From positions 80,881-144,880 of the forward strand of contig NZ_JARXZC010000015.1 in assembly GCF_029894335.1 (NCBI RefSeq): a stretch of 64,000 nucleotides of DNA, read 5' to 3'. The DNA is from Kitasatospora sp. MAP5-34 (GTDB lineage: Bacteria > Actinomycetota > Actinomycetes > Streptomycetales > Streptomycetaceae). Position numbers and translations under genes: made by a program. The notes below the pieces were generated by a model. That model ran no database searches, had not been told where the DNA came from, and was given only the letters and a program-made list of their open reading frames with translations. Below, in pieces: positions 49,243 to 56,844 of the stretch; the stretch's first letter is position 1; each line of letters opens with the position of its first letter.

Positions 49243-51334
49243 GGTTGGCCGCAAACCGCGCCATGGCGGCACGAATGTTCCCGCGGATCGTCTTGATGTT
49301 CTCGTCGACGACCTGCTGTTGCTGCTTCGAGAGTTCCGGGTTGCCGGCCAGGGGCTTCCCGTTCTGCCCGATGCGGACCTCGGCCCCACGACCCTTGACG
49401 TGAGCATGGGCCGGGCCGTGGTCGTTCGAGTAGATCTGAATGGTGACTCCATCTTGACTGACGATCGTCCCCACGCCGGGATAGTCGTCATTGTGGACCA
49501 GGATCGGCGTCGCACCGGCCAGCACGTAGTACGTGTGGACACCGTCGACGGTGAGGTTGTAGGTGCGGTCGGCGGCGGTGTACGCGCGTACTGCCCCGAC
49601 GGTCGCGAACCCGTCCCCGGTGGTCTGGAGGCGGTCGCCGGGTTTGAGGTCGGCGGCGTCGGTCCAGGCGCCGGTGGTGGCGTCGTAGAACAGGTGGTGC
49701 GCGGTCGAGTCGATCTCTCCGGTACCGCCGGGGGCGGAGATGGCGAGCTGGACGAAGTCACGGTCGGAGTCGGTGACTTGGACGGCGGTGACGGTGTGCG
49801 CTGCGACCGGCCGGCTGCCCGGGACGGCGTTGTCGATCCGGTCGCCGACCTTGACGTCCTGGATGGGTACGGTGGTCCCGTCGGCCATCAGGACGCGGGT
49901 TCCGGCCAGGAAGCTGTTCTGCGCGCAACTGGTGGGCTTGTTCGCGGTCTGCGCTGCGGTGTTCCGCTCGGCCTGTTCGGCGCCCACCTCCTGATCGATC
50001 TCGGCCTGGACGGCCGCCATCGCCTGGATCCGGACCTCGGCCTCGTAGTCGAGCGTGTACGGGATACTGACGCTCTGGCCGGAGGCCTGGGCCTGCTGGT
50101 CGGCCTCCTGCTGTTTCTCCGCCTTGATCTGCTGGACCGGACCGGCGACTCCCGGGTCCGCGCAGCTGATCGTGCCGTTCCCGTTGATCGGCAGCGCCTC
50201 GGTCTGCATACAGCCCCCGGCCGCTTGGCCGTTGACGGTCACGGTCGCGCTCATGACCGCTGTGACGGTCCCGGACAGCTTGGCAGCGCGGGTGCTCGTG
50301 GTCGAGGTGGCGACGTTCTCGGTGACGGTGCAGCCGCTCTCCGAGCAGTTCAGGTTGCCGGTCTGGTTGAAGGAGAAGCTGACGCCGATGTCGACGGCGC
50401 TGTTCAGCGTCTTGGTCTGGCCTATCAGATCGCCGTACGTCTGGTCGGCCTCGGCGGGCGACACCGGCTGGAAGTCGGTCTCCCCGAGAGCGGCCAGGCC
50501 GGCGGGGACGTCACCGGAGGCCGCCAGGCGTGACCAGGCGGCCTGCACAGCCGGATGGGAGGACGCACCCGGCGCCCGAGCGGAGTGCAGCGAGGGTGAG
50601 CTCCCGGTGCCCGGTGTCGTAGCGGGCGTGGGCGCGAACCGCAGCACCCGGTAGGGCGCTGTCGCCGAGACGACCAGCACCCCGGCCGGTGTCGTCACCG
50701 CCAGCGCCGGATCCGCACCGACCTTGACCGCCGGAGTGCCGACCGGCGGGAAGGCGGTGGTCGCGTCCAGTGCGGCCCACAGTTCTGACGCCAGGTCGGC
50801 GGGCGAGCCCAGTCCCGCCGGCAGCAGGCCGGTCAGGCTGTCGTCGCCAGTGATCCACTTGCCCTGCACGGCCGAGGCCGAGACGCCCGCCGGCAGACCG
50901 GCCAACAGACCGGCCGGTGGCTTGACGTATGTCTTGTCCCCGACGGTCAGCACACTGATCTGCTGCCCGGCGACGGTGACCGTGCCGAGTGTCTCACCGC
51001 CGCTGGTGACCCTCAGATCCCAGGTCGTGGCCCCATCGGGCGCCGAACCGGAGTAGTGCGCCACCGGCTGGTCCAACAGGTTTTCCATCGCGAAGTAGAA
51101 CGGCGTCCAGTTCGGCGCCGGCGTGTCGTGCCACGGCTGCCACACTCCCAGACCGGCGACGACCGTGAGCACCAGGCCGAGCACCCCTGCAACCCAGGCC
51201 CGCCGCCCTCGCCACCCGCGCTCGCGCCGTGGTGCAGGCGGCGGATCCGATACCACGAACCCCCACGCGGGCGCCCCGGCCGGCCCCGCCTGGTCCTCCT
51301 GGTCCGACAGCCCTCCGCCGAACTCACCAGTCAT
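49232..51334 (-). CDS. membrane-anchored polymorphic toxin-type protein: HINT plus DUF4160-like C-terminus
   Basis: 700 residues. After a Pro/Arg-rich cytoplasmic start there is one transmembrane helix (about 40-60), then a large extracytoplasmic region with lipoprotein-LpqG/LprG-like beta features (about 80-260), a Ser/Thr/Cys-rich linker and a Gln-rich helix (AEKQQEADQQAQASGQ). A HINT module (about 470-615) follows: CAQNSFLAGTRVLMADGTT at its entry, DSTAHHLFYDA inside, and TYNLTVDGVHTYYVLAG with VHN at its exit. The last 85 residues (VTIQIYSNDHGPAHAHVKG, ELSKQQQQVV) resemble DUF4160. HINT modules self-cleave to release the C-terminal cargo. GGGGGAG sets the ATG. Confidence 0.78.
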   Translation of the reverse strand: MTGEFGGGLSDQEDQAGPAGAPAWGFVVSDPPPAPRRERGWRGRRAWVAGVLGLVLTVVAGLGVWQPWHDTPAPNWTPFYFAMENLLDQPVAHYSGSAPDGATTWDLRVTSGGETLGTVTVAGQQISVLTVGDKTYVKPPAGLLAGLPAGVSASAVQGKWITGDDSLTGLLPAGLGSPADLASELWAALDATTAFPPVGTPAVKVGADPALAVTTPAGVLVVSATAPYRVLRFAPTPATTPGTGSSPSLHSARAPGASSHPAVQAAWSRLAASGDVPAGLAALGETDFQPVSPAEADQTYGDLIGQTKTLNSAVDIGVSFSFNQTGNLNCSESGCTVTENVATSTTSTRAAKLSGTVTAVMSATVTVNGQAAGGCMQTEALPINGNGTISCADPGVAGPVQQIKAEKQQEADQQAQASGQSVSIPYTLDYEAEVRIQAMAAVQAEIDQEVGAEQAERNTAAQTANKPTSCAQNSFLAGTRVLMADGTTVPIQDVKVGDRIDNAVPGSRPVAAHTVTAVQVTDSDRDFVQLAISAPGGTGEIDSTAHHLFYDATTGAWTDAADLKPGDRLQTTGDGFATVGAVRAYTAADRTYNLTVDGVHTYYVLAGATPILVHNDDYPGVGTIVSQDGVTIQIYSNDHGPAHAHVKGRGAEVRIGQNGKPLAGNPELSKQQQQVVDENIKTIRGNIRAAMARFAANRGC

Positions 51335-51510
51335 GCCGCATCCACTCCCCCTGTGCACGCCCACCCCCGACAGGTCGGCCGAAAGGCGCGCATCCTCGTC
51401 CAGCCCGTACCTGGCTCCCACGTTCACGTCCGCGGGCGCATACCGTAACCGTGCCGACACGGACCACTCCGCGTCAACCCTTCCTGAACCCCGCTCAAGG
51501 GCGGCCCGGC

Positions 51511-52527
51511 TCACCCGAGTTGGTTGACCAGGGCGGTGAAGAGGGCCGGCAGGCGGGCGGCGGCGGGGACGATCCGGGGGGCCAGGTACGGGCGGGCGCG
51601 CAGGCGCAGCAGGGTGTCGGTGAGGAGGCGGTGGCGGCGGGAGGTGCGGAGCCAGGCCTGTTCGTACGCCGCCGGGCGGTCCGCCCTTACGCAGTGGACC
51701 AGTTGGGCGGCGGTGGTGAAGGCGAGGGCGACGCCCTCTCCGGTGAGGGCGTCGAGGTAGCCGGCGGCGTCGCCCACCAGCAGGACCCGGCCCGCGACGC
51801 GGGTCCGGACGCGCTGGCGCAGTGGGCCGGCGCCCCGGACGGTGGTGGCGGTGGCGGCGGCTCCGAGGCGCCGCCGCAGGGCCGGGAAGGCGGCGAGCTG
51901 CTGGTCGAACGGCGCGCGGTCGGCGGTCAGCACGGCCACCCCGGTCAGGCCGGGCCCGAGCGGGGTGACGTACGCCTCCGAGCGGGCGGACCAGTGGACC
52001 TCCACGCAGTCCGTCCAGGGGTCCAGGGCGTAGTGACGGCGCAGCCCGTAGCGGGGTGGGCGCGGGTCGGGCAGGTCCAGGCCGAGTTGCCGGCGGATCG
52101 GCGAGTGCAGGCCGTCGGCGGCGGCGAGGTAACGGGCCGTCAGACCGGCGGCGGTGACGTGGTCGGCGTGCTGGGTGACGGTGGCGGCCTTGACGGGGTG
52201 GACGGGTACGCCGAGTTCGGCCGCGCGGCGGGAGAGCGCGTCGTGCAGGGCCGTCCGGCGGACTCCGAGACCGTGGTGACGGCCGAACCGGGCCTCGGCG
52301 AGGTGGCGGTCGTCCAGGTAGCGGATGCCGTGGATCGGGTGGCCGGGCACGCTGACGCCGAGTTCGGCGAGGGCGTGGACGGCTCCCGGCAGCAGGCCCT
52401 CACCGCACGCCTTGTCGATCGGGCCCGGCCGGGGTTCGGCGATCGCGACGTCCAGCCCCGCCAGGGCGGCGTGGATCGCCGTGGCGAGCCCGGCCGGGCC
52501 GCCGCCGACGACCAGCAGGTCGATCAT
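51511..52527 (-). CDS. FAD-dependent oxidoreductase of the phenolic-lipid cluster (GGR/SrsC/AgqC-like)
   Basis: 338 residues. The FAD-binding opening is VVGGGPAGLATAIHAALAG, followed by KACGEGLLPGA and, near residue 270, LLVGDAAGYLDALTGEGVAL, the pattern of geranylgeranyl-reductase-related flavoenzymes. In the srs (Streptomyces griseus) and agq (Actinoplanes) loci the equivalent enzyme hydroxylates an alkylresorcinol ring to a hydroquinone. Its ATG overlaps the stop of the methyltransferase gene (ATGA), so the two are coupled. Substrate assignment rests on gene order. Confidence 0.8.
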   Translation of the reverse strand: MIDLLVVGGGPAGLATAIHAALAGLDVAIAEPRPGPIDKACGEGLLPGAVHALAELGVSVPGHPIHGIRYLDDRHLAEARFGRHHGLGVRRTALHDALSRRAAELGVPVHPVKAATVTQHADHVTAAGLTARYLAAADGLHSPIRRQLGLDLPDPRPPRYGLRRHYALDPWTDCVEVHWSARSEAYVTPLGPGLTGVAVLTADRAPFDQQLAAFPALRRRLGAAATATTVRGAGPLRQRVRTRVAGRVLLVGDAAGYLDALTGEGVALAFTTAAQLVHCVRADRPAAYEQAWLRTSRRHRLLTDTLLRLRARPYLAPRIVPAAARLPALFTALVNQLG

Positions 52528-53057
52528 CCGGGGACCGGGGCACAGTCGGTGAGAGTGGCGCAGTGGGTGAGCGCGGCGTTCTCGCAACGCAGGCGGACGG
52601 CCAGCAGCGGGAGGTTGAGCAGGGTGAACGCCGTCGCGGTGATCCAGGCGGAGTGCACCAGCGGCAGCGCGACGCCCTCGGCGACCACGGCCAGGTAGTT
52701 GGGGTGGCTGAAGAGCCGGTACGGGCCGGTGGTGACGAGGGGAAGGCCCGGGACGACGATGACCCGGGTATTCCAGCGCGGCCCGAGCGTGCCGATGCAC
52801 CACCAGCGCAGCGCCTGGGCGGCGAGGACCAGGGTCAGCATCGGCCACCCGAGGGCGGGTACGAACGGCCGTGCGGCGAACCGGGTTTCGGCCAGGCAGC
52901 CCGCGAGCAACGCGGTGTGCAGCAGGACCATCACCGGGTAGTGGCCGGGCCCGTACTCCACGCCCCGGCGGCTCCGGCTCCAGGTCGCGTTGCGCCGGGC
53001 GACGAGGAGTTCGGCGAGACGTTCGGCGGCGGTCAGCAGGACCAGGAGGATGTACAC
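52524..53057 (-). CDS. ICMT-type methyltransferase of the phenolic-lipid cluster (SrsB/AgqB-like)
   Basis: 177 residues, about five transmembrane helices. The SAM-binding end contains PRWNTRVIVVPGLPLVTTGP followed by YRLFSHPNYLAVVAEG, the ICMT motif. In srs/agq pathways the counterpart O-methylates the resorcinol. The GTG at 53057 has GGTAGGAG eight bases upstream; 11 bases separate it from the polyketide synthase stop, and its own stop overlaps the next start, so the three genes form one operon. Confidence 0.82.
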   Translation of the reverse strand: MYILLVLLTAAERLAELLVARRNATWSRSRRGVEYGPGHYPVMVLLHTALLAGCLAETRFAARPFVPALGWPMLTLVLAAQALRWWCIGTLGPRWNTRVIVVPGLPLVTTGPYRLFSHPNYLAVVAEGVALPLVHSAWITATAFTLLNLPLLAVRLRCENAALTHCATLTDCAPVPG

Positions 53058-53068
53058 GACGGTGTCTC

Positions 53069-54124
53069 CTACCAGCGGAGCAGCACGAGTTCGGAGCAGA
53101 AGCCCGGCCCCATGGCGAGCAGCAGGCCGGGGGTGCCGGGCGGCGGTGGCGGGCGCAGCGCGAGGGTGTCGCGGAGGATGTGCAGGACGGAGGCGGAGGA
53201 GAGGTTGCCGACCTCGGCCAGCGAACTCCTGGTCAGCTGAAGGGCGTTGGCGTCGAGGCCGAGCGTCTCCTGGACCGCGTCCAGCACCTTGGGGCCGCCC
53301 GGGTGGCAGACCCAGGCGGTGACGTCGGGTGGTTTGAGGTCGTGCTCGGCGAGGAAGGAGCGCACCTCCTCGCCGAGGTGCAGGCGTACCAGTTCGGGCA
53401 GTTCGGGGCCGAGCACGATCCGGAAGCCGGTGTCGCCGATGTGCCAGCCGAGGACACCCTCGGTGCCCGGGTAGAGGCGGCTGCGGGTGGCCGTCACGAC
53501 CGGACCGGGGTTCGCGCGGTCGCGGCCCACGGCGACCAGGGCGGCCGCTCCGTCGCCGAACAGGGCGCCGGCCACCAGGTTCCGTACGGTCGCGTCGGCC
53601 CGTTGCAGGGTCAGCGAGCAGAGTTCGACGGAGAGCAGCACCGCGACCTGGTCGGGGTGCCCCTCCAGGTAATCGTGCAGCCGGGCGAGGCCGGCGGCTC
53701 CCCCGGCGCAGCCGAGCCCGAAGACCGGCAGGCGCTTCACGTCCGGCCGCAGGCCCACCCGGCCGACGAGCAGCGCCTCCAGCGAGGGCGCCGCGATGCC
53801 GGTGACGGAGGTGGAGATCACCAGGTCGACTTCGTGCGGTTCGATCCCGGCCTCGGCCAGGGCGGCGGTGAGCGCCTGTTCCCCGAGCCGCAGCCCCTCC
53901 TCGATGAAGAGGTCGTTGGCCCGTCCGAAGCCGTTCAGCCCCGCGTACTCCTCCAGCGGCAGCACCAGGTGACGGGCGGTGACGCCGGCAGTGGCGTGCA
54001 GCCGGTCCAGTACGCCCCGGTCGCCGCCCGTCGGCAGGCAGATCGTCGCGAGCGCGTCGGTGATCTCGCGCTGCTGGTAGCGGTGGGGTGGCACTACTCC
54101 GTGGACAGCGGCGATTCGCGTCAT
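53069..54124 (-). CDS. type III polyketide synthase (alkylresorcinol synthase-like)
   Basis: 351 residues with the thiolase fold and the full catalytic triad: Cys139 in FGLGCAGGAAG, His274 in WVCHPGGPKV and Asn307 in EVGNLSSASV. The enzyme extends an acyl starter with malonyl units and cyclises it. Lacking substrate data, I infer alkylresorcinol-type chemistry from the downstream methyltransferase and flavoenzyme, as in srsABC. The ATG at 54124 has no ribosome-binding site; TATTCT lies six bases before it on the minus strand, consistent with a leaderless transcript. Confidence 0.9.
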   Translation of the reverse strand: MTRIAAVHGVVPPHRYQQREITDALATICLPTGGDRGVLDRLHATAGVTARHLVLPLEEYAGLNGFGRANDLFIEEGLRLGEQALTAALAEAGIEPHEVDLVISTSVTGIAAPSLEALLVGRVGLRPDVKRLPVFGLGCAGGAAGLARLHDYLEGHPDQVAVLLSVELCSLTLQRADATVRNLVAGALFGDGAAALVAVGRDRANPGPVVTATRSRLYPGTEGVLGWHIGDTGFRIVLGPELPELVRLHLGEEVRSFLAEHDLKPPDVTAWVCHPGGPKVLDAVQETLGLDANALQLTRSSLAEVGNLSSASVLHILRDTLALRPPPPPGTPGLLLAMGPGFCSELVLLRW

Positions 54125-54144
54125 TCGGACAGAATAGGCGCAAG
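54125..54144. promoter_or_regulatory. 20-bp divergent promoter between type III PKS and UbiA genes
   Basis: Only 20 bases separate the two divergent start codons (ATG at 54124 minus; GTG at 54145 plus). The central AGAATA/TATTCT hexamer serves well as the -10 of a leaderless minus-strand transcript. Polymerases starting in both directions would share this DNA, so the two units are probably controlled together or exclude each other. Confidence 0.5.
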
Positions 54145-55017
54145 GTGAGCAAGCATCAGCAAATGGTCACAACTCGGCATTTCGTCCGACACCCCGCTGC
54201 GCGTGGGCTGCTGTCGGCCGCCCACCTCGCGCCGTCCGTCGCGGTCACGGCCGTGGCCACCGCCCTGGCGGCCGGTTCCGGCGGCGGCGCGGCGGGCAGC
54301 GCGCTGGTCGCACTCGCGGTACTGACCGGACAGCTCTCGGTCGGCTGGTGCAACGACCGGGCGGACCTGCGGCGGGATCTGGCCACCGGCCGCCGGGACA
54401 AACCACTGGTGGCGGGGGTGCTGCGCCCTCGTACCGTCGCCGTCGCGGCGGGCTGCGCGCTGGCGCTGTGCGTACCGCTCTCGCTCGCGAACGGCGCAGC
54501 AGCGGGCGGCGCCCATCTGACCGGGGTCGCGGCGGCCTGGGCGTACAACCTGGGCGTCAAGCGCACGGTCCTCTCCTGGCTGCCTTACGTGGTGGCCTTC
54601 GGCCTGCTGCCCGCCTTCCTGACCCTCGCCCTGCCCGGCCACCCGTGGCCCCCGGCGTGGGCGGTGGCGGCCAGCGCGCTGCTCGGCGTGGGCGCCCACG
54701 CCGCCAACGTCCTGCCGGACATCGCGGACGATCTCCGGACCGGGGTCCACGGACTCCCCCAGCGCCTCGGCGTCCGGCGGGCCCGGCTGCTGGCCGCCGT
54801 CCCGCTGTTCGCGGCCTCCGCCGTGCTCGCCCTCGGCCCGCCCGGACGGCTGGGTACGGCGGGCCGGGCCGGCCTGGTGGTGACCGGCGCCCTGGCGCTC
54901 GCCCTGGCACTGCCGCTCCGGGCCGGTGCGCGCAGCCGGCTGCCGTTCCTGGCGGCGCTCGGCCTCGCCGTGCTCGACGTCGCGCTGCTGCTGCTCCGGG
55001 GCAGCGCCCTCGCCTGA
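54145..55017 (+). CDS. UbiA-family prenyltransferase (AgqD-like)
   Basis: About 290 residues, eight to nine transmembrane helices. The two aspartate-rich motifs are WCNDRADLRRD (first, NDxxxD form) and NVLPDIADDLRTGV (second), which bind magnesium and the prenyl diphosphate. The AgqD enzyme of Actinoplanes prenylates alkyl-methoxyhydroquinones beside the same three genes, so a phenolic-lipid acceptor is the best guess. GTG at 54145 gives a leaderless-like start; ATG at 54163 with AAGGTGAG upstream is the alternative. Confidence 0.85.
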   Translation: MSKHQQMVTTRHFVRHPAARGLLSAAHLAPSVAVTAVATALAAGSGGGAAGSALVALAVLTGQLSVGWCNDRADLRRDLATGRRDKPLVAGVLRPRTVAVAAGCALALCVPLSLANGAAAGGAHLTGVAAAWAYNLGVKRTVLSWLPYVVAFGLLPAFLTLALPGHPWPPAWAVAASALLGVGAHAANVLPDIADDLRTGVHGLPQRLGVRRARLLAAVPLFAASAVLALGPPGRLGTAGRAGLVVTGALALALALPLRAGARSRLPFLAALGLAVLDVALLLLRGSALA

Positions 55018-55043
55018 GCCTGGGCGGCCGATCAGCCGTGGCA

Positions 55044-55087
55044 GGGGCACCGGGCTCTGCTTCATGAACTGCAGAGCCCCGCGCCCC
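55044..55087. terminator. terminator between UbiA and amine oxidase genes
   Basis: Inner 9-base arms GGGCTCTGC and GCAGAGCCC (55052-55079) with outer GGGGC/GCCCC pairs and a 10-base loop, between convergent genes. Confidence 0.65.
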
Positions 55088-55123
55088 CTTGGTTGCCCGG
55101 TGGTCGACCAACTCGCGGAGCCG

Positions 55124-56803
55124 CTACGCGCCGATGGCCGTGAGCACCTCGCCTGCGGCCCGGGCGCCCTCGGCGGCACCGCCTTCCATGTACCCCTGGA
55201 AGTTGTACGAGGTGTGTTCGCCCGCGAAGTGCAGGTTGCCCTGGGCGGTGCCCTCGTAGCCCGCGTAGGTGGTGAGATAGCCGACCGGCCAGCAGGAGTA
55301 AGCGCCGTACGAGTACGGGTTGAGGTGCCAGGCGGAGAGGGTGGCCCGGCCGTTCCAGGTGGGGCTGGTGCCGGGCCAGAGCTGGTCGATCTGGCCGAGG
55401 TAGGTGGTGACCAGGTCGCGGGTGTAGCTGCTGGAGGCGTCGGTGAAGGCGCTCGGCGGGGTGAGCGAACGGGCGGGTGTGCCGCCGCCGTACTGGACCA
55501 GGATGCCGTCGCTGCCGGCCTGGCCTCTGGTCACGTCCCAGGCCTGCTGGAACGGCAGGTCGGAGAAGCACTCGCCGTTGGAGATCCCCGGCCATGGGCC
55601 GGTGCCGCTCCACGGGCGGCCAGTGAACTGCATGTTGAGCTTGGTGCAGTAGCCCATCGTCATGTGACCGAGCACGCCGCGCATCATCGGGTCGAGCGCG
55701 GCCCCGGAGAGGTCGATCCGCTGCTGGAGGATCGGCAGCGGGACGGCGAGGATGGTGTGGTCGGCGGTGACGGTCCGGGTGCCGCCGCCGTCGAGGGCGA
55801 AGGTGAGGGTCTGGGTGCCGTCGCCGTTGCGGGTCACGGCGGTGAGCGTGTACCCCTGCTGGACGGTACCGGGCGGGAGTGCGGCCGCGACGGCGTGCGG
55901 GAGTTGGTCGTTGCCGCCGGTGATGTGGTAGCGCTCGTCGGAGCCGCCCCAGATGTTGAAGCTGCCCGGGTTGGCCTGCGCGGAGATCAGCTGCAGGAAG
56001 GCGTAGGAGGACTGGGCGGTGGTGTCGGCGCCGTACTCGACCGCGTACGCGACGTCCAGAAACGCCCCGAGGTTGCTGGAAACCCCGCCGGGGACGCGGG
56101 AGTTGATCCAGTCCCGGATGGACATGTTGTCGAGCGCGACGGCGGCGGCGTTGTGGCTGTTCCAGGTCGGGGCGGAGCCGCCGGCCTGGATGTCGTTCCT
56201 GATCAGCTGCCAGATCGCCTTGAAGTCGGTGTCCGCCTGCGAGCGCGGGTAGTAGGCGCCGTGGAAGCGCAGGATCTGGTCGGCCCCGGCCGGGGTCGCC
56301 GCGCGGACCGAGGTGGTCGAGAGCCCGAAGCGCTGGCAGAGATCGAGGATGGTGTGATGGGAGGTGTCGACCAACTCTCCGCCGTACTCGGAGACTTGGC
56401 CCTGCTCCCAGAGGCCGGGGGTGGACGGGCTGCCGCCCGAGTACATCCGGCCGCCGATCCGGGACGGGTTCGCCTCGTAGACGGTGGAGGTGATGCCCTT
56501 GTCCGCGAGGGCGAGTGCGGCGTTGAGCCCGGAGATCCCGGCGCCGACGATGGCGATCCGGGGCATCGGGCCGACGTACTTGGAGACGGCGGCGCGGGCC
56601 CGGGGGGCCACGGCGATCCCCGCCACGCCGATCCCGAGCGCGGCCGCGCGGGCGAGCAGGGCTCTGCGGGACGGGCCGGCCGGTTCGGCGCGGGCTTCGT
56701 CGCGCAACCCCCGGTACTCGTCGGCGGGGAGTTGCAAGTGGTCGGCGGCAGCGTGGTCGGCGAGCAACTGCTTGATCTGCCAGGCGTGGTGCGAGCGAGC
56801 CAT
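55124..56803 (-). CDS. flavin monoamine oxidase family protein
   Basis: 559 residues. About 40 residues of helical leader precede SRRALLARAAALGIGVAGIA, which looks like a twin-arginine or membrane-type segment, and then the FAD-binding RIAIVGAGISGLNAALALAD. The amine-oxidase features GGRMYSGG, GGELVDTSHH and the C-terminal NLHFAGEHTSYNFQGYMEGG are present. It deaminates primary or indolic amines or amino acids to imines plus hydrogen peroxide; the exact substrate is unknown. AAAGGA precedes the ATG. The upstream APC permease gene is 41 bases away, so uptake and oxidation of an amine are linked. Confidence 0.87.
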   Translation of the reverse strand: MARSHHAWQIKQLLADHAAADHLQLPADEYRGLRDEARAEPAGPSRRALLARAAALGIGVAGIAVAPRARAAVSKYVGPMPRIAIVGAGISGLNAALALADKGITSTVYEANPSRIGGRMYSGGSPSTPGLWEQGQVSEYGGELVDTSHHTILDLCQRFGLSTTSVRAATPAGADQILRFHGAYYPRSQADTDFKAIWQLIRNDIQAGGSAPTWNSHNAAAVALDNMSIRDWINSRVPGGVSSNLGAFLDVAYAVEYGADTTAQSSYAFLQLISAQANPGSFNIWGGSDERYHITGGNDQLPHAVAAALPPGTVQQGYTLTAVTRNGDGTQTLTFALDGGGTRTVTADHTILAVPLPILQQRIDLSGAALDPMMRGVLGHMTMGYCTKLNMQFTGRPWSGTGPWPGISNGECFSDLPFQQAWDVTRGQAGSDGILVQYGGGTPARSLTPPSAFTDASSSYTRDLVTTYLGQIDQLWPGTSPTWNGRATLSAWHLNPYSYGAYSCWPVGYLTTYAGYEGTAQGNLHFAGEHTSYNFQGYMEGGAAEGARAAGEVLTAIGA

Positions 56804-56844
56804 GTGGGGTGGTCCTTTCGCGGGCGAGTGGAACTGACGGAGAG

